Source: JBQTIU01 sp052387815
GTDB lineage: Bacteria > Pseudomonadota > Alphaproteobacteria > CACIAM-22H2
Assembly: GCA_052387815.1 (NCBI GenBank)
Contig: JBQTIU010000024.1
Location: forward strand, 1-64,000
DNA length: 64,000 bases
Direction of reading: 5' to 3'
The number at the start of each line of letters is the position of its first letter. The stretch's first letter is position 1. The notes under the pieces are model-generated. The model was not told the DNA's origin, made no database searches, and saw only the letters and a program-made list of their open reading frames with translations. Positions 23,361 through 32,450 of the stretch are shown here, piece by piece. The translations under genes and the position numbers were made by a program.

Positions 23361-24604
23361 CCTCGCCTCGCATCCCCGGCCGCCGCGGCGGCCGCGCGTT
23401 CGAGCACGCGCGCCATGTCGCGCGCCTGGCGCTCGCGGCTGTAGCGCGGCGCGGCGCCAAGTGAAGCGGCGGCGAGCCGGCGCAGCAGGCCGGGATCGTC
23501 CGCGAGCCGGCGCGCCGCTCCGGCCAGCGCGCGCGCGTCTCCGGCCGGGACCCACAGGCCCGCGCCCTCGCCCTCGACGATGGCCGCCGCCTCGCCGCGC
23601 GGGGACGCCAGCAGCAGCGGAAGGCCCATCGCCATCGCCTCGAACATCTTCGATGGGATGACGTCGGCGAACACCGCCGAATCCTTGAGATGGACGAGCG
23701 CCACGTCGCACAGGCTCCACACACGCGGCATCGTCTCCTTGGGCTGGGGCGGCGCGAACACGACGTTGCGCAAGCCACGGCGCACGGCCTCGGCCATGAG
23801 CCCGGCGCGTTCGGCCCCCGGCCCGACCAGGAGGAAGCACAAATCCTGGCGCTCGGCGAGACGCGCGGCCGCGACGAGCAGGTTGGCAAGGCCGTGGGCC
23901 ATGCCGAGCGTCCCGACATAGCCGACCACGAACTTGCCGGTAAGGCCCCACTCGGCCGCCAGCCCCTGGTCGCGGGGCCGCGGTGCGTAGCGCGGCAGGT
24001 CGACGCCGTTGATCACCACCGCGATCTTGTCCGCCGCGATGCCGCGGCGCACGACGTCGTCCTTGAAGGCGCGGGTGAGCGCAACCACGCAGGCCGCGCG
24101 GCGGTAGAGGAACAGCTCGAGCTTTTCCACGAGCCGCAAGGCCAGGCCCGGCGCGAGCGCGCCGACCGCGGCGATCGAGGCCGGCCACAGGTCGCCGAGC
24201 TCGAAAACGAAGGGCCGGCGGCGGACCGCCGCCAGCCCCCAACCGGCCACCGCGACGAACAACTGCGGCGAGGTCGCCACCACGATGTCGGGCCGCCGCT
24301 CGACCAGCCCGCCCGCGAAACCGGTCGCCATCAGCGACAGGAAGTCGAGGGTGCGCGCGAGGACGCCCTCGTTTGGCGCCATGAAGGTCTTCATGCGCAC
24401 GACCCGGATTCCCCCCATGTCCTCGACTTGGCGCCAGCGGTTGCGGTAGCCGGGGAAAATCTTGCCGTCGGGGAAATTCGGCGCCGAGGTGATCACGCTG
24501 ACCTCGTGGCCCCAGCGCACCCAGTAGCAGGCGCGCTCGAACACCCGGCTCGCCGCGGCGTTGGTCTCGGGCGGAAAGTTCTCGCTCAAGAACAGGATAC
24601 GCAA
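23357..24604 (-). CDS. Family 4 glycosyltransferase, WbuB-like
   Basis: 415 residues with a GT-B fold. The N-terminus 'MRILFLSENFPPETNAAASRVFERA' and 'VITSAPNFPDGKIFPGYRN' are typical of the WbuB group of O-antigen fucosamine/aminosugar transferases. The C-terminal half has 'VGYVGTLGMAHGL' and 'PSKMFEAMAMGLPLL', the latter being the nucleotide-sugar region. It would transfer a sugar on the cytosolic face of the membrane; the donor is unknown. It is the first gene of the block ending at purH, next to a 315-bp divergent gap. Confidence 0.9.
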   Translation of the reverse strand: MRILFLSENFPPETNAAASRVFERACYWVRWGHEVSVITSAPNFPDGKIFPGYRNRWRQVEDMGGIRVVRMKTFMAPNEGVLARTLDFLSLMATGFAGGLVERRPDIVVATSPQLFVAVAGWGLAAVRRRPFVFELGDLWPASIAAVGALAPGLALRLVEKLELFLYRRAACVVALTRAFKDDVVRRGIAADKIAVVINGVDLPRYAPRPRDQGLAAEWGLTGKFVVGYVGTLGMAHGLANLLVAAARLAERQDLCFLLVGPGAERAGLMAEAVRRGLRNVVFAPPQPKETMPRVWSLCDVALVHLKDSAVFADVIPSKMFEAMAMGLPLLLASPRGEAAAIVEGEGAGLWVPAGDARALAGAARRLADDPGLLRRLAAASLGAAPRYSRERQARDMARVLERAAAAAAGDARRG

Positions 24605-24919
24605 AAGCGGGCCACTGCGACGTGCGGAAGGAACATATTCGCTATCCTCAAGGCATGGATCGAACCGGGGTCTCCGGGACGCCCTTCAGGTCGATCGCGT
24701 ATTCCGCGCGGGACGGCATGGCTGAAGCGTGCGGTGAGGACACGAGGCCCACACGCCAACCCGGCGCAGCCGCATCGTTTGACTGTCCGAGACGCTCCGC
24801 CTTCGAACCGCGCGAGATAGCACGCGTTGGTCGAGCCGAGCGATGCGTCCATGGCATTGGCGGATGCGGGTCGCCGAGTGGTATACACACATGGCGTGCA
24901 CTGCGTGGGGCGAGTCCGA
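24605..24919. other. Divergent intergenic region, no gene seen
   Basis: This ~315-bp gap separates the minus-strand WbuB-like gene from the only plus-strand gene inside the island. It is less GC-rich than its surroundings. An in-frame ATG at 24827 could extend the plus-strand FkbM protein by 31 residues, but those lack family similarity. No convincing -35/-10 pair or hairpin stands out, though promoters for both directions must lie here. Confidence 0.5.
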
Positions 24920-25699
24920 ATGCGCAAACGCCCGGGTCCTTCTTCCGAGCCAAGACCGTTCGAAATCTCCGAGCTAAGCTGGCGCGCTCGCTTTACGTAC
25001 GTGGCCCATGCGGCAAAGGCGGTTTTCAAATCGTATCACCACGAGATGAGAACAGCCCTTGGCCCTCTTATCGCGTCCGATGCGGCCGTATTCGACGTCG
25101 GCGGCCACGCCGGGCAATTCGCCAAGCTTTTCGCTCGCTTGGCGCCCAAAGGACAAATTTACGTCTTTGAGCCCGGCGGCTACGCCCTGTCGATCCTGCG
25201 CCTCGCCGTCCAGCTCAATCGTCTTAAGAACGTGCATATCGTGCCCATGGGTCTCGGCGATCGACCCGACCGGCTAATCCTGAACGTACCGATCAAGTCG
25301 TCGGGGAGCTACGGCTTTGGTCTAAGCCACCTCGGCGCCCCGGCCGATAGCCGCCCTCGACGGCGTGAATACATCACCGTCACCACGATGGACCGATTCG
25401 TATCCGAATGCGGGCTGAGCCGACTGGATCTCATCAAGGCGGACATCGAAGGCTGGGAGTTGCGCATGCTGGTCGGCGGCGCCGCCACGGTCGATAAACT
25501 GAGACCCGCGCTGTTGTTGGAAGTCAACGATACCGCTTTGCGCCGGGCGGGCGACGATGCGGCCTCGCTGTGGCAATGGCTCACGACGCGCGACTACGTT
25601 CCATTCGCGATCGGCGCGGACGGTTCGCCGAAGCCGGTCGATGCACCCGAGGACGGCGATGTCCTTTGGCTGCCGCGCGAATGTGTCGGGCGCGGGTGA
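24920..25699 (+). CDS. FkbM family methyltransferase (only plus-strand gene of the island)
   Basis: 259 residues from ATG 24920 (MRKRPGPSSEP); an upstream ATG at 24827 is less likely. SAM-binding 'VFDVGGHAGQF' and 'YVFEPGG' are followed by 'DLIKADIEGWELRMLVGG', the complete FkbM K-x-D-x-E-G-x-E motif. It would O-methylate a sugar or lipid substrate, as inferred from the family. Its orientation is opposite to every neighbour, and its G+C is visibly lower, which suggests separate acquisition. A fragment of a second FkbM gene follows it. Confidence 0.88.
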   Translation: MRKRPGPSSEPRPFEISELSWRARFTYVAHAAKAVFKSYHHEMRTALGPLIASDAAVFDVGGHAGQFAKLFARLAPKGQIYVFEPGGYALSILRLAVQLNRLKNVHIVPMGLGDRPDRLILNVPIKSSGSYGFGLSHLGAPADSRPRRREYITVTTMDRFVSECGLSRLDLIKADIEGWELRMLVGGAATVDKLRPALLLEVNDTALRRAGDDAASLWQWLTTRDYVPFAIGADGSPKPVDAPEDGDVLWLPRECVGRG

Positions 25700-25714
25700 G
25701 GCGCTCGGTTCTCG

Positions 25715-25880
25715 ATGAGCAAAAAAACTCGCAAATTCCTCGCCCGATATCGAAGGAACCCGGTCATTCGCTTGATCGCGGATCGAGCGGAGAAGATCGT
25801 CCTCGCGTACAAAAACCTCGGCTACGATATTCGATCCGAAGCATTTCTTCGACATCGGCGCAACCGACCGCGGTCGCTGC
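25715..25880 (+). pseudogene. Fragment of a second FkbM-type methyltransferase
   Basis: An ATG 15 bp after the stop of the previous gene opens 'MSKKTRKFLARYRRNPVIRL' and then 'AYKNLGYDIRS', the kind of leader that precedes FkbM domains. A frame change near 25838 then brings in 'FFDIGATDRG', resembling the FkbM SAM-binding motif. After about 25880 the similarity ends and the sequence runs into the 3' end of the O-antigen ligase gene. This looks like the truncated, internally deleted 5' end of a tandem FkbM gene. Short length makes this tentative. Confidence 0.5.
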
Positions 25881-25916
25881 CAAGAGCGAGCCTGGCCGCG
25901 GAGGAGGCGCATCGCG

Positions 25917-27125
25917 CTATGCCGGCCGGATTCCGCGCAACACCGCCGCCGACAGGCTCGCGGCGATCCACAGCACGGCGATCCACCAGCTTTGCCAGAT
26001 TCCATAGGACAGCAGCGCCACGCACGCCATCGACACGGCGGCGGCGCTGGCGGCGGCGAGCACCCAGCGGTCGGGAAGATGCCGGGGGAGCCGCGCCACC
26101 GGCCAGGCGAACAGGAAGGCTCCGAGGAGCGCCGCCGGCAGGCCGAGCTCGACGCGCCACTGGAGGGCCGCGCTGTGCGGATGCAGCGGCAGAATCTCGC
26201 CCTGCCCGTCGGCATCCGCGTGCCCGCCGGGCAGGGCGCGGGCGGCATCGAGGCCCCAGCCGAGCAGCGGCCGCTCGGCGATGCGATCGCGCGCGAACTC
26301 CCAGATCATCACGCGGTGATAGGCGGACGGCGCCGCCGCGCGCAGGAATTCGGTGACGCCCGGCACCGCCCGGATCGCCCCCGGCGCCAGCGGGGCGAAC
26401 AGGACGATCGCGGCGACACAAGCCGCGAGCGCCGCCGGGGCGACCCGGGGCCAGGTGGCGGCCGCCGCGCCGACCGCGAGGCCGAGGACCACGGCCAGGG
26501 TCGCGGCATCGCTCTTGAAATTGGCCACCACGGCGAGCACGGCGAGGATCAGGACGGCAGCCGCCAGGCGGCCGAAGCGGCCGTGCACGGCATAGGCCGC
26601 CGGCCACAGCAGGATCGCCGCCACGGTGGCGCCGCGGTTGTAGGCCTGGAGCGGGAACGACGCGGCGTCGGGATGGACCAGGTGGTAGATCATCCCTTGG
26701 GTCGCGTACTCGAAGACCAGCAGCGCCAAGGCGACGACGAGGCCGGCGGCCAGCGCCTGGCCGACCCCTTGCCGCCGGTCGCTCGGCATGGTCCGCGCCG
26801 CGCCCCACAGCGCCAGCCCGAGGGCGAACAACAGCGCCATCTGTCCCGCCTTATAGAGCGACTTGGCGGGATCGAGCGACCACAGCGCGCTCAACAGCCC
26901 CAGCGCCAGCAGCCCGAAGAGGGCCACGGCGACCGCGCGCGGGGCGCCCGCCGCAAGCGTGCGCGGCGGAACCGCAATGAGTGCCGCGAGCGCAGCCAGC
27001 GCCAAGAGCACGGTCGCGCCGTTGGGGGCGAGCACGCCGACCGGGGCGGCCAAGAACGCCAGCGCGGTCAGCGCCCCGGCGACCAGCCCGGGGGCGAGGC
27101 AGCGCCTCACCGGGCGCGCACCCAT
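25917..27125 (-). CDS. O-antigen ligase / polymerase (Wzy-WaaL family) membrane protein
   Basis: 402 residues from ATG 27125, overlapping the stop of the upstream fusion gene by ATGA. About ten or more hydrophobic segments are present. The periplasmic loop contains 'YHRVMIWEFARDRIAERPLLGWGLDAAR' and 'LPLHPHSAALQWRVELG', the Wzy_C/O-antigen-ligase signature with its conserved R-x3-W/W-x3 and H-x-H elements. It joins or polymerises lipid-linked glycans at the periplasmic face. It is the only polymerase/ligase candidate in the window, so it may serve as Wzy. Confidence 0.88.
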   Translation of the reverse strand: MGARPVRRCLAPGLVAGALTALAFLAAPVGVLAPNGATVLLALAALAALIAVPPRTLAAGAPRAVAVALFGLLALGLLSALWSLDPAKSLYKAGQMALLFALGLALWGAARTMPSDRRQGVGQALAAGLVVALALLVFEYATQGMIYHLVHPDAASFPLQAYNRGATVAAILLWPAAYAVHGRFGRLAAAVLILAVLAVVANFKSDAATLAVVLGLAVGAAAATWPRVAPAALAACVAAIVLFAPLAPGAIRAVPGVTEFLRAAAPSAYHRVMIWEFARDRIAERPLLGWGLDAARALPGGHADADGQGEILPLHPHSAALQWRVELGLPAALLGAFLFAWPVARLPRHLPDRWVLAAASAAAVSMACVALLSYGIWQSWWIAVLWIAASLSAAVLRGIRPA

Positions 27126-29101
27126 CAAGTCATCTCGCCGAGCGCGGATTCGGAGGCGGGCCGCGCGGGTCGGCAAGATTCGATCACGTCCGCGAGGCGC
27201 CGGGCGGTGTCGACCCACGAGAACAGGCAAGCGCGGGCGAGCGCCTTGGCGGCCAGCGAGCGGCGCAACGCCGGATCGGTGAGCAGGCGGGTCAGCACTT
27301 CCGCGATGTCGGCCGGATCATCGGGGTCGAAGAACAAGGCCGCGTCGCCGGCCACCTCGGGCATGGCCGCGGCCCGCGAGCTCGCCACCGCGGCGCCGCA
27401 CGCCATCGCCTCGACCAGCGACAGCCCGAAGCTCTCGACGCTCGAGGGCATGACGAACACCGTGGCGGCGCGGAACAGCCCAACCAGGGCGTCGGGCGAC
27501 TGCTCGCCGAGGAACCGCACGTGGGTTCCAAGGCCGAGGGCGTCAACCTGGTTTTGCAACTCGGCGAGATAGTCGCGGTCGATCGCCCGCCCGGCGATCC
27601 AAAGCCTCGCCTCGGGCACGCGCATCGTCACCTCGACGAAGGCCGCGATCAGTCGGTGGTAGTTCTTCTGCACGTAGATGTCGCCGACGGCGAGCACGAA
27701 CGGCGGGTCGGCGGGGCCACCGCCCGGCGTATAGCGGGGATCGACGCCCATCGGGATCACCGCGATGCGGGACCCGAGCCGGCGGCCGAGGCCCAACGGC
27801 AGGGCCCGGCGCATGTATTGGCTGGCGACCACCGCCCGCCGACAGGTGAGCAGCGACAGCGTCGTGGCGAGGACCAGGGCTCGCCAATACATCCGCTTGG
27901 CCTCCCGTCGCTCGATCGCGCCGACGGCGAGCGCGTTGCGGACCACGATCACCGGGCGGGGCGCCAGGATCGGGCCGTAATTCGCCGGCGACAACGTGAC
28001 CTCCGCGCCCAGCTTGCGCGCCAGGCGTGGCAAGGCGATCTGCTCCCAAACGAGGCGACCCCAGAACCCGTGCGGGAGAGCGGTATGGACGCGGATGCGG
28101 GAATCAAGCGGACCCAAAGCGTCGCGCTGCTCGGCCAGCAGCACGAGGTCGAGGTCGAGGCGCGGATCGGCGGCGAGGTGCGGCAGCATGTTGCGCAGGT
28201 AAGTGAGCCCCCCGCCGCTGCGCCCGTGGATGCCGTTGACCAGCAATTTGAGCCGCCGCTTGCTCGGGGCGGCGGCGGGCTTCTCGAACTCGGCCACCAG
28301 GTACCAGCCGAAGCGGTGCTTGAGCCAGGCGTCGAGGAAGCCGGGGACGAGCGGCAGGATTTTTTGCTGCTGCTGGGTGGCGAACAGCCGCACGGGCTTC
28401 AATCCGGCCGCCGCGAGGCAGGCGGCCATTTCGTTGCGGGTGAAGTGCCGGTGGTAATAGCCGTCGACGTAGAAGTCCTGGACCGTCGCCAACCTGTAGC
28501 CGGAAAACAGCTTGCCGCGGGCGACCAGCCAGAGGAGGCCCTTGAGGTAATAAACCAGGCTCCGCCGGTGATACACCATGAGAAGGCCTCGCGCTCCGGG
28601 CTTCAGGACGCGGGCGACCTCGGCGAGCGCGCGCTCGGTGCTCGGCGAATGGTGCAACACCCCCCATGAGAGCACGTAGTCGAACGCGCAATCGGCCAGG
28701 CCCAGGCGCTCGGCGTCGGCGCCCACGACGCGCACATCGAGCCCTTGGGCAAGCGCGTTGCGAGCGGCCAGCCGCACACCCCGATCGGTGAGGTCGGCGG
28801 CGGTGACCCGGGCGCCTTCCCGCGCCAGCCGGCAGGCGAGCACGCCGGAGCCGCAGCCGAGATCGAGGACCGCGAGCCCGCACAGCGCCGCGACGTCGAA
28901 GCGCTCGCGCAAGAACGGGCTGGCGGCGAGCAGCGTGCGCTCGATGGACTCGAACTCGGCGCGGGTGCGGGGCAGCCGGTCCTTCGCCTCCCAGGCGGCA
29001 TAGGTCATCGGCATCGACTCCCACCACATGCGGTTGCGCGCCTGTGCATCGCCCGTCACCTGCTCGGCGGCGTCGCGGGTGCGCTGAAAGACGTTCTTCA
29101 T
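27125..29101 (-). CDS. Fusion of class I methyltransferase and family 4 glycosyltransferase
   Basis: 658 residues. Residues ~1-260 are a SAM-dependent methyltransferase ('VLDLGCGSGVLACRLA' about 78-93, 'SWGVLHHSP'). From residue ~275 a GT-B glycosyltransferase begins ('LKLLVNGIHGRSGGGLTYLRNML'), with 'GDIYVQKNYHRLI' and the E-x7-E region 'SVESFGLSLVEAMACG'. The two parts are usually separate proteins. A bifunctional enzyme could add a sugar and methylate the same glycan, for example as a chain-end cap. The link is continuous, with no stop or internal frame break seen. Overlaps its neighbours by 1-4 bp. Confidence 0.9.
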   Translation of the reverse strand: MKNVFQRTRDAAEQVTGDAQARNRMWWESMPMTYAAWEAKDRLPRTRAEFESIERTLLAASPFLRERFDVAALCGLAVLDLGCGSGVLACRLAREGARVTAADLTDRGVRLAARNALAQGLDVRVVGADAERLGLADCAFDYVLSWGVLHHSPSTERALAEVARVLKPGARGLLMVYHRRSLVYYLKGLLWLVARGKLFSGYRLATVQDFYVDGYYHRHFTRNEMAACLAAAGLKPVRLFATQQQQKILPLVPGFLDAWLKHRFGWYLVAEFEKPAAAPSKRRLKLLVNGIHGRSGGGLTYLRNMLPHLAADPRLDLDLVLLAEQRDALGPLDSRIRVHTALPHGFWGRLVWEQIALPRLARKLGAEVTLSPANYGPILAPRPVIVVRNALAVGAIERREAKRMYWRALVLATTLSLLTCRRAVVASQYMRRALPLGLGRRLGSRIAVIPMGVDPRYTPGGGPADPPFVLAVGDIYVQKNYHRLIAAFVEVTMRVPEARLWIAGRAIDRDYLAELQNQVDALGLGTHVRFLGEQSPDALVGLFRAATVFVMPSSVESFGLSLVEAMACGAAVASSRAAAMPEVAGDAALFFDPDDPADIAEVLTRLLTDPALRRSLAAKALARACLFSWVDTARRLADVIESCRPARPASESALGEMT

Positions 29102-30408
29102 ACCGTGGCCGCCCGCTTGGCGCGAGCCAACGCCGGACCGGAGGCGATGAGACCCTGATAGTCCGCGGCGATGGTCTCGATGCGGAATCCCGCCACGAAG
29201 TCGGCGGCGGTTGCGGGATCGACCGGCGGCGGATCGAGCACGAAATCGAGGGCCCGCGCCACCGCGGCCGCGGTTGGTGCGCCGCTCGCCGTCAGTGTCA
29301 TCGCCGCCGGGTAGCGGGCCAGGAACTCGGCTGCGGTGTCCCCGGGCCCGCTCGCGAGGTTGAGGATCGGCTTGCCGAGGCTCGCATACTCCACCAGCTT
29401 GCTGGGCAACTGGTGCGGCGTCGCGTTGCCGATATTGACCAGCACGTCGGCCTCGCGCATGGCTTGCGCGACCTCCTCGCGCGAGACGAGGCCGTGGAGA
29501 TGGAGCCGCCTTCCAACCAGCGGCCGGTAGGGTCGGAACGACTCCGCGGCATCATTGAGGCTGCCGAAGAAATGCAGGTGGAGGCCGTCGTGACGCCGCG
29601 CCAGGGCGTCGAACAGCGCCAGCAGGAAATCGGGCCGCCGCACCCTCCGGTACAGCGTGCCGACATAGACGAGGTGCCGCCCCGCCGCTCCGAGCCGCAA
29701 GCGGGCGGACGCTTGCGGCAGCGACAGCAGCGGCCCGATCACCATGATCCTACCGACGCAAGCGGCGAAGGCCGCCTCGTAGGCCCGCCGGCAGCCTTCG
29801 ACGGTGACCGCGACCGCGTCCGCGCGCGCCAGGATCCCGGCTTCGGTGCGGCGGTTGAGCCGGCCGTACAGCACCCGGTTGTTGAGCGCGATATCGTCCG
29901 GCAGGCTGAACGGATCGCCGACATCGGCGAGCCAGCGCAAGGCGGGAAACTTCCGCTTGACGCCGAGCCCGACCAGGTGGCCGGTGAAGGGATGGGAAAC
30001 GCTGACCAGCGCCTCGAAGTCGATCGCCTGGGCGAGCCGCCTCGCCGCGCGGAGCGCCGGCCGATACCACAGGCACGCATAGTCCGGCCACAAGACCTGT
30101 TTCAAGGTCGCATCGTAGATCGCCTTGGCCGCCCGGCCGATGAGCGCGCGGGCGGACCCGGGCGGGCTGGCGAGCGCCTCGCCGTGCGGGCGCCGGCCGA
30201 TGAGGCCGCGCACGGCCTCGAGCGCGCCGCCGGCGCGGTGGATATGGACGCCGTGGCGGCGCTCGGCGGGCCGGTCGCCGCTTTTCCAGCCGCTCACGAC
30301 ATGGATCTCGTGCCCGCGCCCGGCCCAGTGCTCGGCGATCGCCGTCCACCGGTAGGCGCGCGGCGCGCGGTCCGGCCAATAGGCGTAGGTGACGATCAGG
30401 ACCTTCAT
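29098..30408 (-). CDS. Family 4 glycosyltransferase
   Basis: 436 residues from ATG 30408 (MKVLIVTYAYWPDRAPRAYRW), overlapping the heparinase-family stop by ATGA; the longer open frame upstream is a shadow. The N-terminal acceptor domain is GT4-like with 'AIAEHWAGRGHEIHVVSGW'. The donor domain has 'VYVGTLYRRVRRPDFLL' and 'NATPHQLPSKLVEYASLGKPIL'. It is a cytosolic/peripheral-membrane GT-B enzyme; donor sugar unknown. Confidence 0.88.
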   Translation of the reverse strand: MKVLIVTYAYWPDRAPRAYRWTAIAEHWAGRGHEIHVVSGWKSGDRPAERRHGVHIHRAGGALEAVRGLIGRRPHGEALASPPGSARALIGRAAKAIYDATLKQVLWPDYACLWYRPALRAARRLAQAIDFEALVSVSHPFTGHLVGLGVKRKFPALRWLADVGDPFSLPDDIALNNRVLYGRLNRRTEAGILARADAVAVTVEGCRRAYEAAFAACVGRIMVIGPLLSLPQASARLRLGAAGRHLVYVGTLYRRVRRPDFLLALFDALARRHDGLHLHFFGSLNDAAESFRPYRPLVGRRLHLHGLVSREEVAQAMREADVLVNIGNATPHQLPSKLVEYASLGKPILNLASGPGDTAAEFLARYPAAMTLTASGAPTAAAVARALDFVLDPPPVDPATAADFVAGFRIETIAADYQGLIASGPALARAKRAATV

Positions 30409-32450
30409 CGCTTGAGCAGCACACCGTAGCCGGGCGAGATCGGAAGCGGTGGCTGGAGGCTCGCACTCGTCTCGTCGCGGCCGGTGCAAACGATCGCGGC
30501 GGGCGGTCCGGCATCGGCCTTCTCGGTGCGGTCCTCGATCACGATCGAGGTCTCGCCGACCGCCACCTGCCGCGTGATGACCTTGCCGAAGCCGCGATGG
30601 CTGCCCAAGAACCCGTCGGGCGCGAAGCGGTGGCAGCACGCCAGCGGGTCGTCGGGCAGCCAGAACAGGCCGCGGTCAAGCCGCGCCGGCTCGGCCGCGC
30701 CCAGCCGCGGCGCGAAATGCGCCTTGACCGAGCGGTAGCGGTTCCGCGCCTCGGGGTCGGGCGTGTAGACATAGGTGCCGGGGTCGACGATCCAGTCCTC
30801 GCCGTCGATCGCCAGCTCGACCGCGAGCTGATCGTTGTGGGCGTGGCCGCCGCGCCCGCGCTGGCCGATCGCCCCGCAGCGGATGAGCAGGTAGAGCCGG
30901 CGCGAGCGATAGAGGTAGAGCCCGAAATCGGGGAAGGCTTGCAGCGCGAGGCCGTCGCGCAGGCTGCCGCCCGGGGCGACGATCTCGATGCGGGCGAGCA
31001 GGTTGGGCGCGGCCGGGGGCGGCGAAAGGTCGAGCCGCGGGACGGCGACGGGCGGCGCCGGCGGCAGCGTGCGACCGCCGGCGAGCGCGCGCACGACCGC
31101 GGTCTCCAGGCGGTCAGGCGCGGCGTCGCCGAACAGCCCCGCTACCGCCGCGACCAGGCTGCGATGGTCGAGGGCGTCCTCGTCCCAGTAGGTCGTCCCG
31201 GGCGCAAGCCCGTTCCAGTTGGCGAGCGTGGCATAGCGCCGCTTTGCCTCGGCGACGCTGATGGCGCGATAGACCGGGGCGAGCTTGAGGAACCGGCCGC
31301 TGTCGTTGTCGCCGATCTGGGGCGAGCGGCCCGACGGCTTGGCGATCGCCTGCGTGAACCGGGCCATGCCGGCGAGGCGCCGGATGTGGCGCTCCGAAAA
31401 GGGTCCGGGCAGGATCGCGGTCGTGTAGACGACCATCTCGGCCGACAGCGCGTGATAGCAGGTCGAAGCCTCGAAATTCGAGCCGTCGTCGTTGAACTGG
31501 GCCTCGACCTCGGCCGCGAGCTCGCGGGCGGCGAAGTCGCGCCAAGCGTCGGTCTCGGGGCCGGCCGGCAGCCAGTGGGCGCAAAAGGCCAGGCCGCAAA
31601 TGTCGGCGAGATAATGGTTGGCGCGCAAGCTGCCGAGGGTCTCCAGATTGGCGGCGATGTGGCGGGCGTGTTCGCGGATAGAGCGCGCGAGCACGGCCTC
31701 GAAGGCGGCATCGAAGCGCGTGCCCGCGCCCTCCAGGAGCGCGCGCGCGATGAGCCAGTTGACCGCCCGGATCGCCACATCCATGGCTGTGCGCCAGTTG
31801 CCGCCGAAGCGCGGCGGGTTGGTGGCGATGAAGTCGAGGATCTGGTTGCGGATCTCGCGCGCGTTGGTTCCGGGGGCGGCGAACCCTGGCTCGCCGGAAG
31901 CGGCCAGGCGATAGGCGAGCGCCAGTTGCGGCAGGTGCTGCATGCGCGCGAGTTCCCACGGTACCTTGATGTCGGCGCCGGGCGCATGCCCGAAGGGCAC
32001 GTCGAGATACCAGCAATCCTCCCGCCAGCGAGTGCCCGACTTGACATCGAGCTGCCAGTCGATGGGCCGGTAAGCGGGGTCGTCGATCAGCCGCCAGATG
32101 CGTTGCGCCTCGGCGAGGTTGGCGGCGTTGATCCGGCCCTCGAGCCAGGCGGCTGCATCGGCGCCCTCGCGCCCGACCTCCACCCAGCCCGAGCCCAGGA
32201 GGTCGAAGCGGTGGGCGAGATAATGCGGCGTGACCCCGGCGAGCCAGGTGCGGTGGGGGGCAATCGCCGCGAGGGGCGGCGCGAGCGGCCGCTCCAAGAG
32301 CATGCCGCCGTCTTTGGCATAAGTGGAGCGCGCGCCATCGCGCCGCCGGGCCACGAAGGCGCGGGCGTGGCGCATGGCAAAGCCCCCGGCCCGGCGCCAG
32401 ACGGCGCCGGGCGGCAGGCGCCGGGCCTTCTCGAGAGTGGCGCGGATCAC
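30405..32450 (-). CDS. Heparinase II/III family protein
   Basis: 681 residues from GTG 32450, which overlaps the upstream methyltransferase stop (GTGA). An N-terminal alpha/alpha toroid ('NWRTAMDVAIRAVNW', 'GSLRANHYLADICGL', 'STCYHALSAEMVVY') is followed by a beta-sandwich lyase domain with 'GRGGHAHNDQLAVEL' and 'WIVDPGTYVYTPD'. The conserved Asn/His/Tyr set supports polysaccharide lyase chemistry on uronic-acid glycans. No signal peptide is visible with this start. In polysaccharide loci such proteins may trim or edit the polymer. Confidence 0.9.
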   Translation of the reverse strand: MIRATLEKARRLPPGAVWRRAGGFAMRHARAFVARRRDGARSTYAKDGGMLLERPLAPPLAAIAPHRTWLAGVTPHYLAHRFDLLGSGWVEVGREGADAAAWLEGRINAANLAEAQRIWRLIDDPAYRPIDWQLDVKSGTRWREDCWYLDVPFGHAPGADIKVPWELARMQHLPQLALAYRLAASGEPGFAAPGTNAREIRNQILDFIATNPPRFGGNWRTAMDVAIRAVNWLIARALLEGAGTRFDAAFEAVLARSIREHARHIAANLETLGSLRANHYLADICGLAFCAHWLPAGPETDAWRDFAARELAAEVEAQFNDDGSNFEASTCYHALSAEMVVYTTAILPGPFSERHIRRLAGMARFTQAIAKPSGRSPQIGDNDSGRFLKLAPVYRAISVAEAKRRYATLANWNGLAPGTTYWDEDALDHRSLVAAVAGLFGDAAPDRLETAVVRALAGGRTLPPAPPVAVPRLDLSPPPAAPNLLARIEIVAPGGSLRDGLALQAFPDFGLYLYRSRRLYLLIRCGAIGQRGRGGHAHNDQLAVELAIDGEDWIVDPGTYVYTPDPEARNRYRSVKAHFAPRLGAAEPARLDRGLFWLPDDPLACCHRFAPDGFLGSHRGFGKVITRQVAVGETSIVIEDRTEKADAGPPAAIVCTGRDETSASLQPPLPISPGYGVLLKR

